Shown here: one piece after another, positions 7,380 through 16,202 of the stretch | Layout of the letters: each line of letters begins with the position of its first letter | Position numbering within the stretch: the first letter of the stretch is position 1 | Source: a virus | Virus record (IMG/VR): IMGVR_UViG_3300030104_003863 | Coordinates: 1-26,055 of that record | Length of the DNA: 26,055 bases | Strand: one strand, 5' to 3' | Made by a program: the position numbers and the translations under genes | The notes under the pieces: model-generated | Seen by the model: only the letters and a program-made list of their open reading frames with translations | What the model was told of the DNA's origin: nothing | Database searches by the model: none

Positions 7380-10300
7380 TGCCTACATATATAATTACGC
7401 ATCCTGAGACAGGGGAGGAATACGAGGTAAAGTTTTCCAAGGAACCTAGTAAAGCCGAGATTACTATGGTTATGGAACAAATGTTCCAAACCGAATCCAG
7501 TAAAAGCCTACCACGTAAAGCAGTAGAAGCAGTCGGGTCAGGCATTGTGGGAGTTGCTGGTGGATTTCACGGGCTATCTGGGGCTGCTCTTTCTGCTCTG
7601 TCCGACTTTGGATTTGTTGCAGGAGACACCCTTGAGAAGATGGGAATGGAAAGGCTTGGGAAAATTTATAAGGGAACTGGGGAATACTACGGAAAAGCCT
7701 CTGATTTTTTTACTGAAACATCCGAAGGCATGGGGGAGAGCGCAACAAAGTACGGAACAAGATACAGAACCCCCTATATGCTTGGCTCAGTTGTTGGGCA
7801 GGTCGCGCCAACGCTTCCCCTCGGTGTAGCAGGTGCTGCCGCAGGAAGAACATTAGCTGCCCCCAGAATAGCAGCAGCATTAAAAACTACAGCAGAAACA
7901 GGCAAAGCAATCCCTAAGTCAATTCAGATGCTTAGGGGCGCAAAAGGTAGTCTTCTTTCTGCTGAGTCACTTGGAGCAATGGGTGGAACCGTGGCAGGTG
8001 CTGGAGCACAGGCAGGTCTTTTTACCTTACAAGAAGGGCAGGAAGAATACCTTAAAAGACACATGGAGGAGAACCCAGACTTAACTCCAGAAGAAATCAG
8101 AATGATGGCTATAAGCAGTGCGCTGCCCGTAGCAGCCGCAGCCGCAGCTAAGACAGGTGCGATAACCTTGGGCGGTGGCGTTATCGGTGGCAAACTCATG
8201 GGAAGTCTTGGCCCTGAAGCACTTGGAGCTGGTTCAAAGGTAGGAGCAGGTGCAATAGGGAGGATGGGACAAGCCGGAAAATTTGCGACAACAAATCCTT
8301 ACGGAAGGGGAATAACAAGTGGAGCTATTGAGGGTCTTGAAGAAGGCCTAGACGAAGCAATACAAGCAGTGCTTGAGACTAAAACCTTCAGGGAGGACAT
8401 GACCGATGAGGAAAGAAATCAAAGAATAAAGGATGGTGTGCTGGCTGGGTTCCTCTTGGGAGCTGCGATAGACACAACAGTTTCAAAATATGCTATTAAG
8501 CAAAACGCAAAAGCTAAGAAAGAAGTAGAAAAGATTTTAGGGCCGATAATAGCTAAGAGCAAAAAATTTAGAGGAGGTATGCTAGACTGGCAGATTCAGT
8601 CAGGTGTAGGCCCGTTAGATACAAAGGCACTAGAAGCACAGAAGAAAGCCAGAATTGAAGAACTAGAAAAAGAGGGGTTAGTTACGGAGATGGGAGTCCT
8701 AGACCCTGACACTCCGGCTGGAACCATCACCAGCCCCAGAGGAGCAGAGGCTATAGTTGATGCGAGAAGGCAGCAGGAAATCTTAAAAGAGCTGGAAGAT
8801 ATAAAGCTTGGCAGGAAAGATATTGTTCCGTCTGAGGTGCAGGGAGTCCTAGACACTCTTGGAGTAAAGACCGTAAACGAAGCATTTCAAAAGTTAACAT
8901 CACCAGAAATTGCCCCGCCAGTAGAACAAGCACCAATCGGCAAGTCTATAATAGAGCCAAGAACTGTTCCCCGCAGGCATTCGTTTGACCCAAGCACAAA
9001 ACAATTTAGAACACTGGATGAAGGAGGAGTTTTACCCAGCAAAGGAGAAGGGTTTTTAGCTGAATCTTCATTTATAACAGAACCAGAGCCAGCTCCAGAG
9101 CCATCCCCATTAAGAACTCAAGCTGAAATTGTTGCACAACAAAGAGCAGAAAGGGAGTCTATTCCCCCTCAGTCTGAGGGAGGGATAGGAATGTCATTTA
9201 TCAATATGCTTGGCATGAAGAAACAGACACCTCCCGCTACTTCAAAGCGAGCAGACATTAGGTCAAAGTATTCAGGTGGGCCTATAATGGACGAGCCTTT
9301 ATTCGGGATGTCCAGCGGAGAGGTTGGGGCTTACGGAACAAAGCAGCCATCTACTAAGAGCAAGAAGTCAGACTTATCATTTCTTGAAGGCCCACAAAAA
9401 ATAACTGAGCAAGAACAAAAGCTAATAGACTCTAAAAAAACAGGCCAGTTATTAACCAGCGAAGAAATCAGAGACGGCAAAAGAGCAGCAAAGAAAAGGT
9501 TAGCTGCCATAAGAAACTGGAGAAGGAGCAGGTCTAAGAATATAAGGTCACTGGTTGACCCGATAACCGGAACAATAGCAGAGGGAGCAATAATAGCAGG
9601 GACTAAAGCAGCAGAGAAAGCACTTGAAGCAGGCATTAGCAATGCGGAAGTAATCGCAGCAGGAATTAACGCAGCAGCCAGTGTTGACCCAAGGATTTCA
9701 GGGTTAACTACGGAGGATCAGGACAGGGTTAAAGCGCACATAGTAGATAGAGCCTTGCTAAGTGTAAGTCCTCCTAGCTGGAAAGATATAATTAAGGTTC
9801 AGGCAGACGTAAAAGCAGCAGACGTAGCAGAAGACGCAGAATTTGATATTAAGTATGAAGACTTTATAAAGAAACAAACAGAGATACTTAACACTCCTAC
9901 TGACCAAGGTAGTTATCTAGACAGTGAAGTTTCAGGAACCGTAATAGATAACGCATGGACTGAATTTCTCGAAAGCTACAGCTATGATAACTCCCTGTCG
10001 CAAGATATAGAACGCTACAATGAGGACAGAGATATATCCAGCAAAAGCCTCAAAGATTACATAATTGACAGATACATTGAGGAAGAAATATGGAAAGCCG
10101 AAAGTTATCCAGCGAACGGATACGAGTATGAACTCCTTGATAACGACCCTAATAAAGTTGTTTACGAAACTGAAAAAGATTACCTTGACGCATTAGATAA
10201 AGTAGAAGAACTGAAAAAAGATAACGAAGATTATTACCTTCACCCTCAAGAAGGAGCTAGAGTAAAGATTAGCAGGGCAGCACCAGAGTGGAACAAAGGG

Positions 10301-13300
10301 AATATGTTCACTCACATGACTGCTTACTCTAATTTAGATTCAATACTTAAAAATGGAATCGAATCCAGACTTGAGTTTGACAGGCTATCTAATACGTTAA
10401 GCCGAGATTACAGGTTATTCTTTTTGTCTCCTATGTCTTTTGACGAGTATTGGAAAAGCGAAAAAGAAGAGTACCACTCCTACACTCCAAACCAGATCAT
10501 AAAAAACATAACAAATACAACTACAGGCCCACACAACGCAGGGAAGAAAGCCATATTAGGATGGAAAGAGGAGGCTTTTAACAGCATACCTAATGGTATA
10601 AATAGGATAGAAATAGATTACGGCATGGGGCTAACTGGGCTAGACGATAACGCAAAAGTAATAAGAAGTGGCCCAGATGACGCAGTAAGGGGAAAAGATA
10701 CCCCATCAATAAGACCTGAAGATTTATTTATATGGACAGGGATAAAGTGGGAACCCCTAACTGAGCACTTTAAAAACAGGAAAGCAGGAAGATCAGCAGA
10801 AGTCTTAAAGCGTTGGAGTTTCAGTGTTAAGGAACTAAGGAGAAAGCTAAATCGAGACAAAAGAACTACGTTCTACAACATTGGAAATGCACTGGGCGAT
10901 GTTGCTGTTAAAATTACAGTAGTTGCTGCTGACAACGCTTTAGACTTAGCACTTAAAGCAATCAATGCAGGGTCATCAATCTCTAAAGCAATAGATGCAG
11001 CTTATGCTTATATAAATGATAGCTCTATAGACAAAGACAGATTCAGAATCTACATGGCTGGACGGCTGGACATAGCCCTTAGCGATATGTCGGATGGAGC
11101 AACTCAGGAAGAGGCAATATCTTCAAGTTCCCTTCCAATGCAAGGGCTTACAACAAAAGAAATAGAGGAGAATGTTGCTGAGATTGGCCCGACAGAAATA
11201 ACCAATGCTAGGGATTACCTTAACAAAGCTAAGAGATGGTTTGGCTATGCTGGAACAGCAGATGTTATAGAATCTGATGCTGCATTTATGGGGCTGGGCA
11301 ATGCAGTCAAAAGTCATGTTGATATGTCTGCTGATTTTCAAGGCACACTAGATGGAATGCTCAGAAAGAACCTTAATTCAGAGCAGTTTGAAGCAGCAAA
11401 GCCTGAATTTGAAGCATACTGGAGTGCAAAAGAACAAGGACTAACTCTCCCCCAGTTATCACCGGAGGCAGAGCAACTGGTAAGCAACTGGCAAGACATA
11501 GCTGAGTACACAGGAAAAATATCCACCGAAGAAGGGGTGGTTGTTTCGGAAGGAGACAAGAAAAGAAAGGGCAGGTTTACTTTAGGGAGGGACTACTTTA
11601 TTAGAACTATAAGACCTGACTACGGGGCTATACTTTCAAGGCTGGACTCCAGTTCTACTATGAATGATTCACTTCAGGAGATAGGAGACATTCTTAAAGA
11701 AGCAAAGCTGATTAAGGATGTAACAGTAGCAGATATATTAAAATGGAAAAATAGGAACTCTGACTTTACTGGCTCACATGGAACGGTTCAGACACAAATA
11801 AATAACTTCTTTGCCAACCTAGAAAAAGCTAGAGGGAAAGAAAGTAGACTACCAGCAAAGCTGCAAGACTTCAGCATAGGGGCAGTTGAAAGGTACATCT
11901 ACAACTGGTCTGAAAGGATGGCACAAATAAAAGCATACGGACAAATTAAGAGAGATGGTAAGGATTTATTTGACGTAGCACAAAACAACCTAGAGAGCAA
12001 CGGTTACGACGAAGAAGCAGCATACATCGGAAAACTAAGGATGGCAGCATACGGGCTAGACCCTTCTGGAAGACCAGTGGGAGACTCTAAGAGTGCGCCT
12101 GTAGAGGCAGCAACGATTTTAAACAAGTTCGCCACTCTTGTTATGCTCACCGGAGGATTTAATGCAATCAGGAACCTTAGCGGAATGGGCGTTACTACTA
12201 CAGTATTTGGAGCTGAAAACTCAGTAGCAGCACTGTACAAAATGACATTAGGTGAAGGCGGGTTTAAGCAAGCCATTGAAAACTCACGGTCTGCCGGAAT
12301 AATTTTAGACAACACTGCAATGCTTATGTCTGGCCACGACTTCTCCATAGAAGGGGAAGGGGCAATGGCGAAACTAGATAAAGGACTAAGCAAGGCAACG
12401 CAATCTGCGCTAACAGCAACAGGCTTTACTGGCTCTGAGTATTTCGTAAGGATTCACGCAGACAACACGGCTATAGCCTTTGCTGTTGAGGGAATAGGCG
12501 CGGTACGTAATAAAGACAACTCTGGTCTTGAGAAAGAGTTTAAGAGAATGACCAAGAGGCTGGGAGTTGACTGGGAAAAGCTAGTTCAAGCAGAAATAGA
12601 CTCTAAAGGGGATACTCAAAAGTTTCTTAACAACTCAGAGGTGAGGTCTTACAGGCGTAAAGCAGTTAAGGAGGTTCAAGGTGGCTATAGATTTGACCAA
12701 CTACCTATGTGGATGTCATCTAATATAGGCAGATTTATGTTTAAGTTTGGAGCATACGGATTGCAAGTGCAAAGAGCAATGATGAGAAACGTATGGGGAG
12801 AGATGAAGGAAGGAAATCTTTTCCCCTTAATCAGAATGCTACTTACTGCTGCTGGAAGTGGAGAACTGCTTTATGAGATAAGGAGAATGGTTTTTGGCAG
12901 AGACAGGCGTGATGCCACCATAAAGGAAATAATGAAGTCAGACAGAAAGCTATCTTTAACATTTCAAAGATTGCTTAACGACATTGTGTACGCAGGAACA
13001 CTTGGAACAGTGGCAGACATATCAGGAAATCTAATTAAATTTACAGGGGGAGAAAGATTTAAAAGCCCGCTAGACCCAGCAGGATATGCTGTAATAGGGA
13101 ATACCTTTGAGATTGCTGAGAAACTGATTGTAGCAGGCAGAGCACCAACCTTCAAAGATGCACACGACTATCTCAGGCAGCTAGTTGCACTGTACAGGAA
13201 CCTTTACTATGTGTCTGGGCAGCTTGCCCCAGACACGTTTGACTCATTTAAAATGTCCCAAGCTGAAGCAGACAGAGCATTGCTGAGAGGTGCTGCTTCT

Positions 13301-13792
13301 AGGTTTGCTGAAGAATCTGGGTACGAAAAGAAATACCCAGCAGAGGGGCAAGTGGAAAGCAAGTACAGCTTTATGTACAACAGAGTAAAAGACCAATTAC
13401 TCATAGGGAATGTGGAACAGGCAAGGAGAAGTGCTATTGAAGCAGCAAATGAAATGCCAGAAGACATAAAGGACAAGGCTTGGACTAGAGTATCTCAGTC
13501 CATCAAGTCCTCCCAGCCGATGAAGATTGACAACCTAAGCAGAAGAGAAGTTCAGGATGAGTTCTTTCAATGGGCAAAAGAAAACTTAGACACCGAAAGC
13601 GTTGAAAGAATTGCAAGGATACAGAATAGATACATGGAGACTGCTATAAAAGCAGGGCTTGTAAGTGAGTCACCCAGCGCATTAAAGAGGGAGATGAAGA
13701 AAGCTATGACAGGATCGTACCCTAAGAGGAAATTTAAAAAGCCGCAATTAACTGACTACGAGAGAAGAATTAACGAAATAATGTCTCGCTAA
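7379..13792 (+). CDS. giant ejection protein (gp16-like, polyvalent) with ART-like domain
   Basis: A 2137-residue protein, far longer than T7 gp16 (about 1318). The N-terminal ~40 residues (MPTYIITHPETGEEYEVKF) form a small beta module seen at the start of many large virion proteins. Gly/Ala-rich hydrophobic segments follow at about 52-82, 134-168, 248-278 and 352-364, which could form a membrane channel. Residues about 975-1130 begin FTHMTAYSNLDSILKNGI, close to the His-containing start of DarT/ADP-ribosyltransferase-type folds. A conserved-looking C-terminal region starts near 1580 (TLVMLTGGFNAIRNLSG) and includes FDQLPMWMSSNIGRFMFKFG, like large polyvalent phage proteins. I see no clear transglycosylase motif. 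It would be injected with the DNA and may act on host targets. Confidence 0.6.
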   Translation: MPTYIITHPETGEEYEVKFSKEPSKAEITMVMEQMFQTESSKSLPRKAVEAVGSGIVGVAGGFHGLSGAALSALSDFGFVAGDTLEKMGMERLGKIYKGTGEYYGKASDFFTETSEGMGESATKYGTRYRTPYMLGSVVGQVAPTLPLGVAGAAAGRTLAAPRIAAALKTTAETGKAIPKSIQMLRGAKGSLLSAESLGAMGGTVAGAGAQAGLFTLQEGQEEYLKRHMEENPDLTPEEIRMMAISSALPVAAAAAAKTGAITLGGGVIGGKLMGSLGPEALGAGSKVGAGAIGRMGQAGKFATTNPYGRGITSGAIEGLEEGLDEAIQAVLETKTFREDMTDEERNQRIKDGVLAGFLLGAAIDTTVSKYAIKQNAKAKKEVEKILGPIIAKSKKFRGGMLDWQIQSGVGPLDTKALEAQKKARIEELEKEGLVTEMGVLDPDTPAGTITSPRGAEAIVDARRQQEILKELEDIKLGRKDIVPSEVQGVLDTLGVKTVNEAFQKLTSPEIAPPVEQAPIGKSIIEPRTVPRRHSFDPSTKQFRTLDEGGVLPSKGEGFLAESSFITEPEPAPEPSPLRTQAEIVAQQRAERESIPPQSEGGIGMSFINMLGMKKQTPPATSKRADIRSKYSGGPIMDEPLFGMSSGEVGAYGTKQPSTKSKKSDLSFLEGPQKITEQEQKLIDSKKTGQLLTSEEIRDGKRAAKKRLAAIRNWRRSRSKNIRSLVDPITGTIAEGAIIAGTKAAEKALEAGISNAEVIAAGINAAASVDPRISGLTTEDQDRVKAHIVDRALLSVSPPSWKDIIKVQADVKAADVAEDAEFDIKYEDFIKKQTEILNTPTDQGSYLDSEVSGTVIDNAWTEFLESYSYDNSLSQDIERYNEDRDISSKSLKDYIIDRYIEEEIWKAESYPANGYEYELLDNDPNKVVYETEKDYLDALDKVEELKKDNEDYYLHPQEGARVKISRAAPEWNKGNMFTHMTAYSNLDSILKNGIESRLEFDRLSNTLSRDYRLFFLSPMSFDEYWKSEKEEYHSYTPNQIIKNITNTTTGPHNAGKKAILGWKEEAFNSIPNGINRIEIDYGMGLTGLDDNAKVIRSGPDDAVRGKDTPSIRPEDLFIWTGIKWEPLTEHFKNRKAGRSAEVLKRWSFSVKELRRKLNRDKRTTFYNIGNALGDVAVKITVVAADNALDLALKAINAGSSISKAIDAAYAYINDSSIDKDRFRIYMAGRLDIALSDMSDGATQEEAISSSSLPMQGLTTKEIEENVAEIGPTEITNARDYLNKAKRWFGYAGTADVIESDAAFMGLGNAVKSHVDMSADFQGTLDGMLRKNLNSEQFEAAKPEFEAYWSAKEQGLTLPQLSPEAEQLVSNWQDIAEYTGKISTEEGVVVSEGDKKRKGRFTLGRDYFIRTIRPDYGAILSRLDSSSTMNDSLQEIGDILKEAKLIKDVTVADILKWKNRNSDFTGSHGTVQTQINNFFANLEKARGKESRLPAKLQDFSIGAVERYIYNWSERMAQIKAYGQIKRDGKDLFDVAQNNLESNGYDEEAAYIGKLRMAAYGLDPSGRPVGDSKSAPVEAATILNKFATLVMLTGGFNAIRNLSGMGVTTTVFGAENSVAALYKMTLGEGGFKQAIENSRSAGIILDNTAMLMSGHDFSIEGEGAMAKLDKGLSKATQSALTATGFTGSEYFVRIHADNTAIAFAVEGIGAVRNKDNSGLEKEFKRMTKRLGVDWEKLVQAEIDSKGDTQKFLNNSEVRSYRRKAVKEVQGGYRFDQLPMWMSSNIGRFMFKFGAYGLQVQRAMMRNVWGEMKEGNLFPLIRMLLTAAGSGELLYEIRRMVFGRDRRDATIKEIMKSDRKLSLTFQRLLNDIVYAGTLGTVADISGNLIKFTGGERFKSPLDPAGYAVIGNTFEIAEKLIVAGRAPTFKDAHDYLRQLVALYRNLYYVSGQLAPDTFDSFKMSQAEADRALLRGAASRFAEESGYEKKYPAEGQVESKYSFMYNRVKDQLLIGNVEQARRSAIEAANEMPEDIKDKAWTRVSQSIKSSQPMKIDNLSRREVQDEFFQWAKENLDTESVERIARIQNRYMETAIKAGLVSESPSALKREMKKAMTGSYPKRKFKKPQLTDYERRINEIMSR

Positions 13793-13795
13793 AAG

Positions 13796-13810
13796 ATTGT
13801 GTTACACAAT
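13796..13810. promoter_or_regulatory. palindrome A before the nuclease gene
   Basis: ATTGTGTTACACAAT lies between the stop of the giant ejection gene and the start of the nuclease gene, ten bases from the ATG. No Shine-Dalgarno is visible between palindrome and start. This is a single A site without B. Confidence 0.75.
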
Positions 13811-13820
13811 GTTATAATGG

Positions 13821-14258
13821 ATGGGAAAAGACAACAAAAGAATAGGAAACACTGCTGAACTTGAAGTATCTGCTAAGTTGTCAGCTTTGGGTTATGAGGT
13901 TAGCTTTCCTTTTGGGGAATCTGCATACGACCTGATAGCCAACAAAGGCAAGAAACTAATCAGGATACAGGTTAAGTCAGCAACCCTGTCGGATAAGGGG
14001 AGTTACAGGTGCGCTCTAACTCACGGCACGAGCGGTCAAAACAGGTACACTAAGGATGACTGCGATGCCATAATACTTTATGCTCCCTATTCAAAGGACT
14101 ATAGTGATGTGTGTATCGACGGGTTTTATGTTATCCCGATAAAAGAGATAGTAAAGTCAGGTGCTCAACACGCTTTCTTGTTTCCAGAGGGAAAAGGAAA
14201 AGGGAATTACAAGACCTGCAAATGGGAGAAGTTTAGAAACGCATGGAAAAAGTTATAA
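13821..14258 (+). CDS. PD-(D/E)XK endonuclease (homing/resolvase-like)
   Basis: A 145-residue protein with the nuclease signature in order: Glu13 (GNTAELEVSAKLSALGY), Asp37 (SAYDLIA) and Gln50-Val-Lys52 (IRIQVKSA). The pattern E...YDLI...IRxQVKS is that of small PD-(D/E)XK endonucleases, including cyanobacterial intron homing enzymes and phage resolvases. It would cut DNA using a divalent metal. It stands apart from the ejection genes, after palindrome A and without a ribosome site, and may be transcribed separately. A homing role or a late recombination/packaging role are both possible. Confidence 0.7.
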   Translation: MGKDNKRIGNTAELEVSAKLSALGYEVSFPFGESAYDLIANKGKKLIRIQVKSATLSDKGSYRCALTHGTSGQNRYTKDDCDAIILYAPYSKDYSDVCIDGFYVIPIKEIVKSGAQHAFLFPEGKGKGNYKTCKWEKFRNAWKKL

Positions 14259-14261
14259 AAG

Positions 14262-14543
14262 ATGGCAGTCAGGAAACACCAGTTTAGTACAGGTAAATTT
14301 GACATTAAAATCGAAGAGATTGACGGGCTATGTTATGACTCTGAAAACCCGTGTGAAGATCAAGAGAAGTCTATAACTATAAGTCCTAAGCTAAAGGGAC
14401 GTTACAGACTAGAAGTGATAATACATGAATGCCTCCATGCTGAATACCCAAGCACAGAGAATATGAACGAAGAAGAATGGGTGGATGTGGCAGCTTGCAA
14501 CATCTCCAAGTTACTATGGAGAATGGGGTATAAAGATAAATAA
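14262..14543 (+). CDS. small HExxH zinc metallopeptidase-like protein
   Basis: A 93-residue protein with a clear zinc-binding motif His55-Glu56-Cys-Leu-His59 in a helix (LEVIIHECLHAEYP). A conserved-looking acidic helix follows (NEEEWVDVAACNISKLLWRMGY), whose Glu could supply the third ligand. This is the layout of minimal SprT/IrrE-like peptidases often found in phages. Substrate is unknown. It begins three bases after the nuclease gene, and the right-going operon ends here, facing the left-going replication operon. Confidence 0.6.
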   Translation: MAVRKHQFSTGKFDIKIEEIDGLCYDSENPCEDQEKSITISPKLKGRYRLEVIIHECLHAEYPSTENMNEEEWVDVAACNISKLLWRMGYKDK

Positions 14544-14551
14544 GGGCCGAA

Positions 14552-14574
14552 GGAATGTATACAGTATACATTCC
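14552..14574. terminator. 23-base perfect palindrome between convergent operons
   Basis: A perfect 23-base inverted repeat (arms GGAATGTATAC and GTATACATTCC around one A) fills the 54-base gap between two convergent stop codons. It can fold as a hairpin in transcripts of either strand, which suits a bidirectional terminator, but no T-run follows in either direction. The one-base centre is also operator-like, as in palindrome A, so a protein-binding site is the alternative. Confidence 0.5.
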
Positions 14575-14597
14575 CCCGACCCCAGTACAGGAGTTGC

Positions 14598-15206
14598 CTA
14601 CTTCTCCAACATCTTTGCTGCTGCATCAAGCCCTTGCCATGAGTTCCTCATGGTGACTTCCAGTATCTCGGATGCTTTCCTTGGCCCGAACGTAGCTAAC
14701 CAGTTCAACTGCTTCTGGAAGAACAAGCCTTCATCGGCTATCTGAGCACTATGCGAACGCCTGTATGTGATCCACTCCTTCCACGCCTTCAGGAAGTCTG
14801 CGTCTTCAAGGCAAGCAGGGACATTAAGTTTAAGTCCCTCTTTCTCAACCTTCTTCTTCCAGTACCCGTCTCTCTTTCTCTTTGCGTCTGCTGCTGTTGA
14901 CCTGTAGTTCGATTGCCATTGCTCCCATTTCAAGAGTTGCATCATGTAATCACCATCAGTATCAACCCACTTAACTTCAGCAAGCGCACTCACTACTTTG
15001 GCTAACCTTTCCTCATCCATACCAAGCCTACGGCATACCATCTTTAGCTCTATGCCTTTTATGTTTGGCACGATTGAATCGTCCCTCTGCTTGCAGGAAC
15101 CCTTAGCCCACTCCCAGACAGCACACGCTCCTGAGTCTACGGACTGAAGGTATTCCATTTCAGGGTCGTCCATTTGATGAGCACTGTTCTTGTACCATAT
15201 TCTCAT
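14598..15206 (-). CDS. phage replication-organiser-like protein
   Basis: A 202-residue protein preceded by a near-perfect ribosome site (AAAGGAGG) that lies inside the upstream gene, overlapping it by 47 bases. The C-terminal part (FLKAWKEWITYRRS...FFQKQLNWLATFGPRKASEILEVTMRNSWQGL) matches the pattern of phage replisome organisers and helicase loaders, which end with a helix containing S/NxWQGL. The N-terminal ~90 residues look like a winged-helix domain (GIELKMVCRRLGMDEERLAKVVSALAEVKWVD) with a Trp-rich strand pair. It probably brings host helicase to the phage origin. Pairing with the DnaA domain-IV protein just upstream supports this. Confidence 0.6.
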   Translation of the reverse strand: MRIWYKNSAHQMDDPEMEYLQSVDSGACAVWEWAKGSCKQRDDSIVPNIKGIELKMVCRRLGMDEERLAKVVSALAEVKWVDTDGDYMMQLLKWEQWQSNYRSTAADAKRKRDGYWKKKVEKEGLKLNVPACLEDADFLKAWKEWITYRRSHSAQIADEGLFFQKQLNWLATFGPRKASEILEVTMRNSWQGLDAAAKMLEK

Positions 15207-15750
15207 CTAGTCCTCCTTTACTTTCTTCAAGCATTAGTTCTGTCTTGGCGAGCGCATCTTCATGCTCCTTGATTGAGTTCTTTATTGTGTCAATAGAACT
15301 TTGCAGTGCGTGAATCTGTAGGTTAGTTATCTTCTTAACTTCCCTTGATAGATACATACCTCTGTTGATCTCATAAATATTCAATGCCTTGATATATACA
15401 GCATAGAATTTCTTATCAACTGATAGGTGATTGCAGCAGACATTAACTCCGTGAAGCACTGATCCGTGATCTCTTCCGAACTTATTTCCTATCCATTGAA
15501 GGCTGGGGCAACGATCGCCTCTATCAACTGCATTATCTCCTGTGCCTATTTCATGACGACTCATTTTGTAAACCATCATCCTAGCCTCGGCTATATCAGC
15601 GGGTCTTCTTCTGCCCATGATTTCCAAAACAGGAACTCCTGTTGCTTCCGACACGGCCTCAACGCATAGGTTAAACAGGCCGTCGTAGTGTTTCTTTTCT
15701 ATATCAACTGGGGGCAGCATCCTGCCCATACATAATTCTTTTAGTTCCAT
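15160..15750 (-). CDS. stand-alone DnaA domain IV (origin-binding) protein
   Basis: A 196-residue protein in which residues about 26-110 match the DNA-binding domain of DnaA. FNLCVEAVSEATGVPVLEIMG aligns with the first helices, the GRRRP loop follows, then a helix with IAEARMMVYKMSR. The hallmark is LQWIGNKFGRDHGSVLHG, where GRDHxxVLH (residues 92-100) reads the DnaA box in bacteria. A ~12-residue insert precedes this signature. The AAA+ ATPase is absent; instead the C-terminus (residues 137-180) is a predicted coiled coil (ITNLQIHALQSSIDTIKNSI). It likely binds DnaA-type sites to start or divert replication. GGGAGG precedes the ATG, and palindrome B lies 11 bases upstream. Confidence 0.75.
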   Translation of the reverse strand: MELKELCMGRMLPPVDIEKKHYDGLFNLCVEAVSEATGVPVLEIMGRRRPADIAEARMMVYKMSRHEIGTGDNAVDRGDRCPSLQWIGNKFGRDHGSVLHGVNVCCNHLSVDKKFYAVYIKALNIYEINRGMYLSREVKKITNLQIHALQSSIDTIKNSIKEHEDALAKTELMLEESKGGLDENMVQEQCSSNGRP

Positions 15751-15761
15751 AATTACCTCCC

Positions 15762-15779
15762 ATGTTCTACGTAGAACAT
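15762..15779. promoter_or_regulatory. palindrome B before the DnaA-like gene
   Basis: ATGTTCTACGTAGAACAT is an 18-base perfect palindrome immediately upstream of the ribosome site of the DnaA domain-IV gene. No A partner is present here. The core is identical to four other places in the window. Confidence 0.75.
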
Positions 15780-15786
15780 ATAATGA

Positions 15787-15845
15787 CCCTCCCCCTCCTA
15801 AACTGCAAAAGGAGAGAGAGGGCCTACCAAGCCACTGCAGGTGGC
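15787..15845 (-). other. tandem hairpins at an operon boundary
   Basis: In the left-going transcript a 5-bp hairpin with GCAGT-type loop (15831-15845) starts at the stop of the upstream gene. It is followed by a 12-pair hairpin (arms 15811-15822 and 15787-15798, 12-base loop). The second stem has two G-U wobbles in the left-going RNA that would be C-A mismatches in the opposite strand, which suggests it works as RNA of the left-going operon. There is no T-run, so a simple intrinsic terminator is doubtful. Confidence 0.55.
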
Positions 15846-16184
15846 CTAGAACTCCGACTGTTCGGACTCAGCAACAGGCTGCTCCGACTCTACCGGATGT
15901 TGGAGTTGCAGCGAGATGAACTTACCGTTCGCCCCGTCTCTTCCCCATCCTCCGATCTTACAGAATAACTTACCTCCGTTATCCTTGATAATAGACTGGA
16001 CTTCTTCACTAAAGACCAGATGACAAGCACCCCTGTAATCAGGCTCCTTCTCATTCTTCTTGTTCTCATTCTTATTAAGAGTATGAGAATATACCTTACT
16101 GGTCTTAGGGTTTATGTTTTCCTGTCCGTCTTCTTTCTTTGCTGGCTCAGTCAGGGTGAGCCACTTCGTATCACTTCCACTCAT
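15846..16184 (-). CDS. hypothetical protein, possible OB/DUF736-like
   Basis: A 112-residue protein with a polar, disordered Lys/Asn-rich first half (KTSKVYSHTLNKNENKKNEKE) and an ordered second half (YRGACHLVFSEEVQSIIKDNGGKLFCKIGGWGRDGANGKFISLQL). The GWxRDGxxGKFISLQL strand pair faintly recalls DUF736 and other small single-strand-binding-type folds, but this is weak. The end is Glu/Ser/Val rich (ESEQPVAESEQSEF), like the acidic tails of SSB proteins. Together with ERF and nuclease genes in the same region, a single-strand DNA role is plausible but unproven. There is no Shine-Dalgarno; ACTAAC lies two bases before ATG. Confidence 0.45.
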   Translation of the reverse strand: MSGSDTKWLTLTEPAKKEDGQENINPKTSKVYSHTLNKNENKKNEKEPDYRGACHLVFSEEVQSIIKDNGGKLFCKIGGWGRDGANGKFISLQLQHPVESEQPVAESEQSEF

Positions 16185-16202
16185 ATGTTAGTTTTATGCT
16201 TT

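Noticed and set aside
12004-12393. Antisense open frames across the giant ejection gene
   Set aside because: They are Ser/Pro/Ala-rich shadows of the sense codons without ribosome sites or domain patterns.
13813-13818. TATAAT as a -10 box before the nuclease gene
   Set aside because: It is three bases from the ATG and has no acceptable -35 at 16-18 bases; likely chance in AT-rich DNA.
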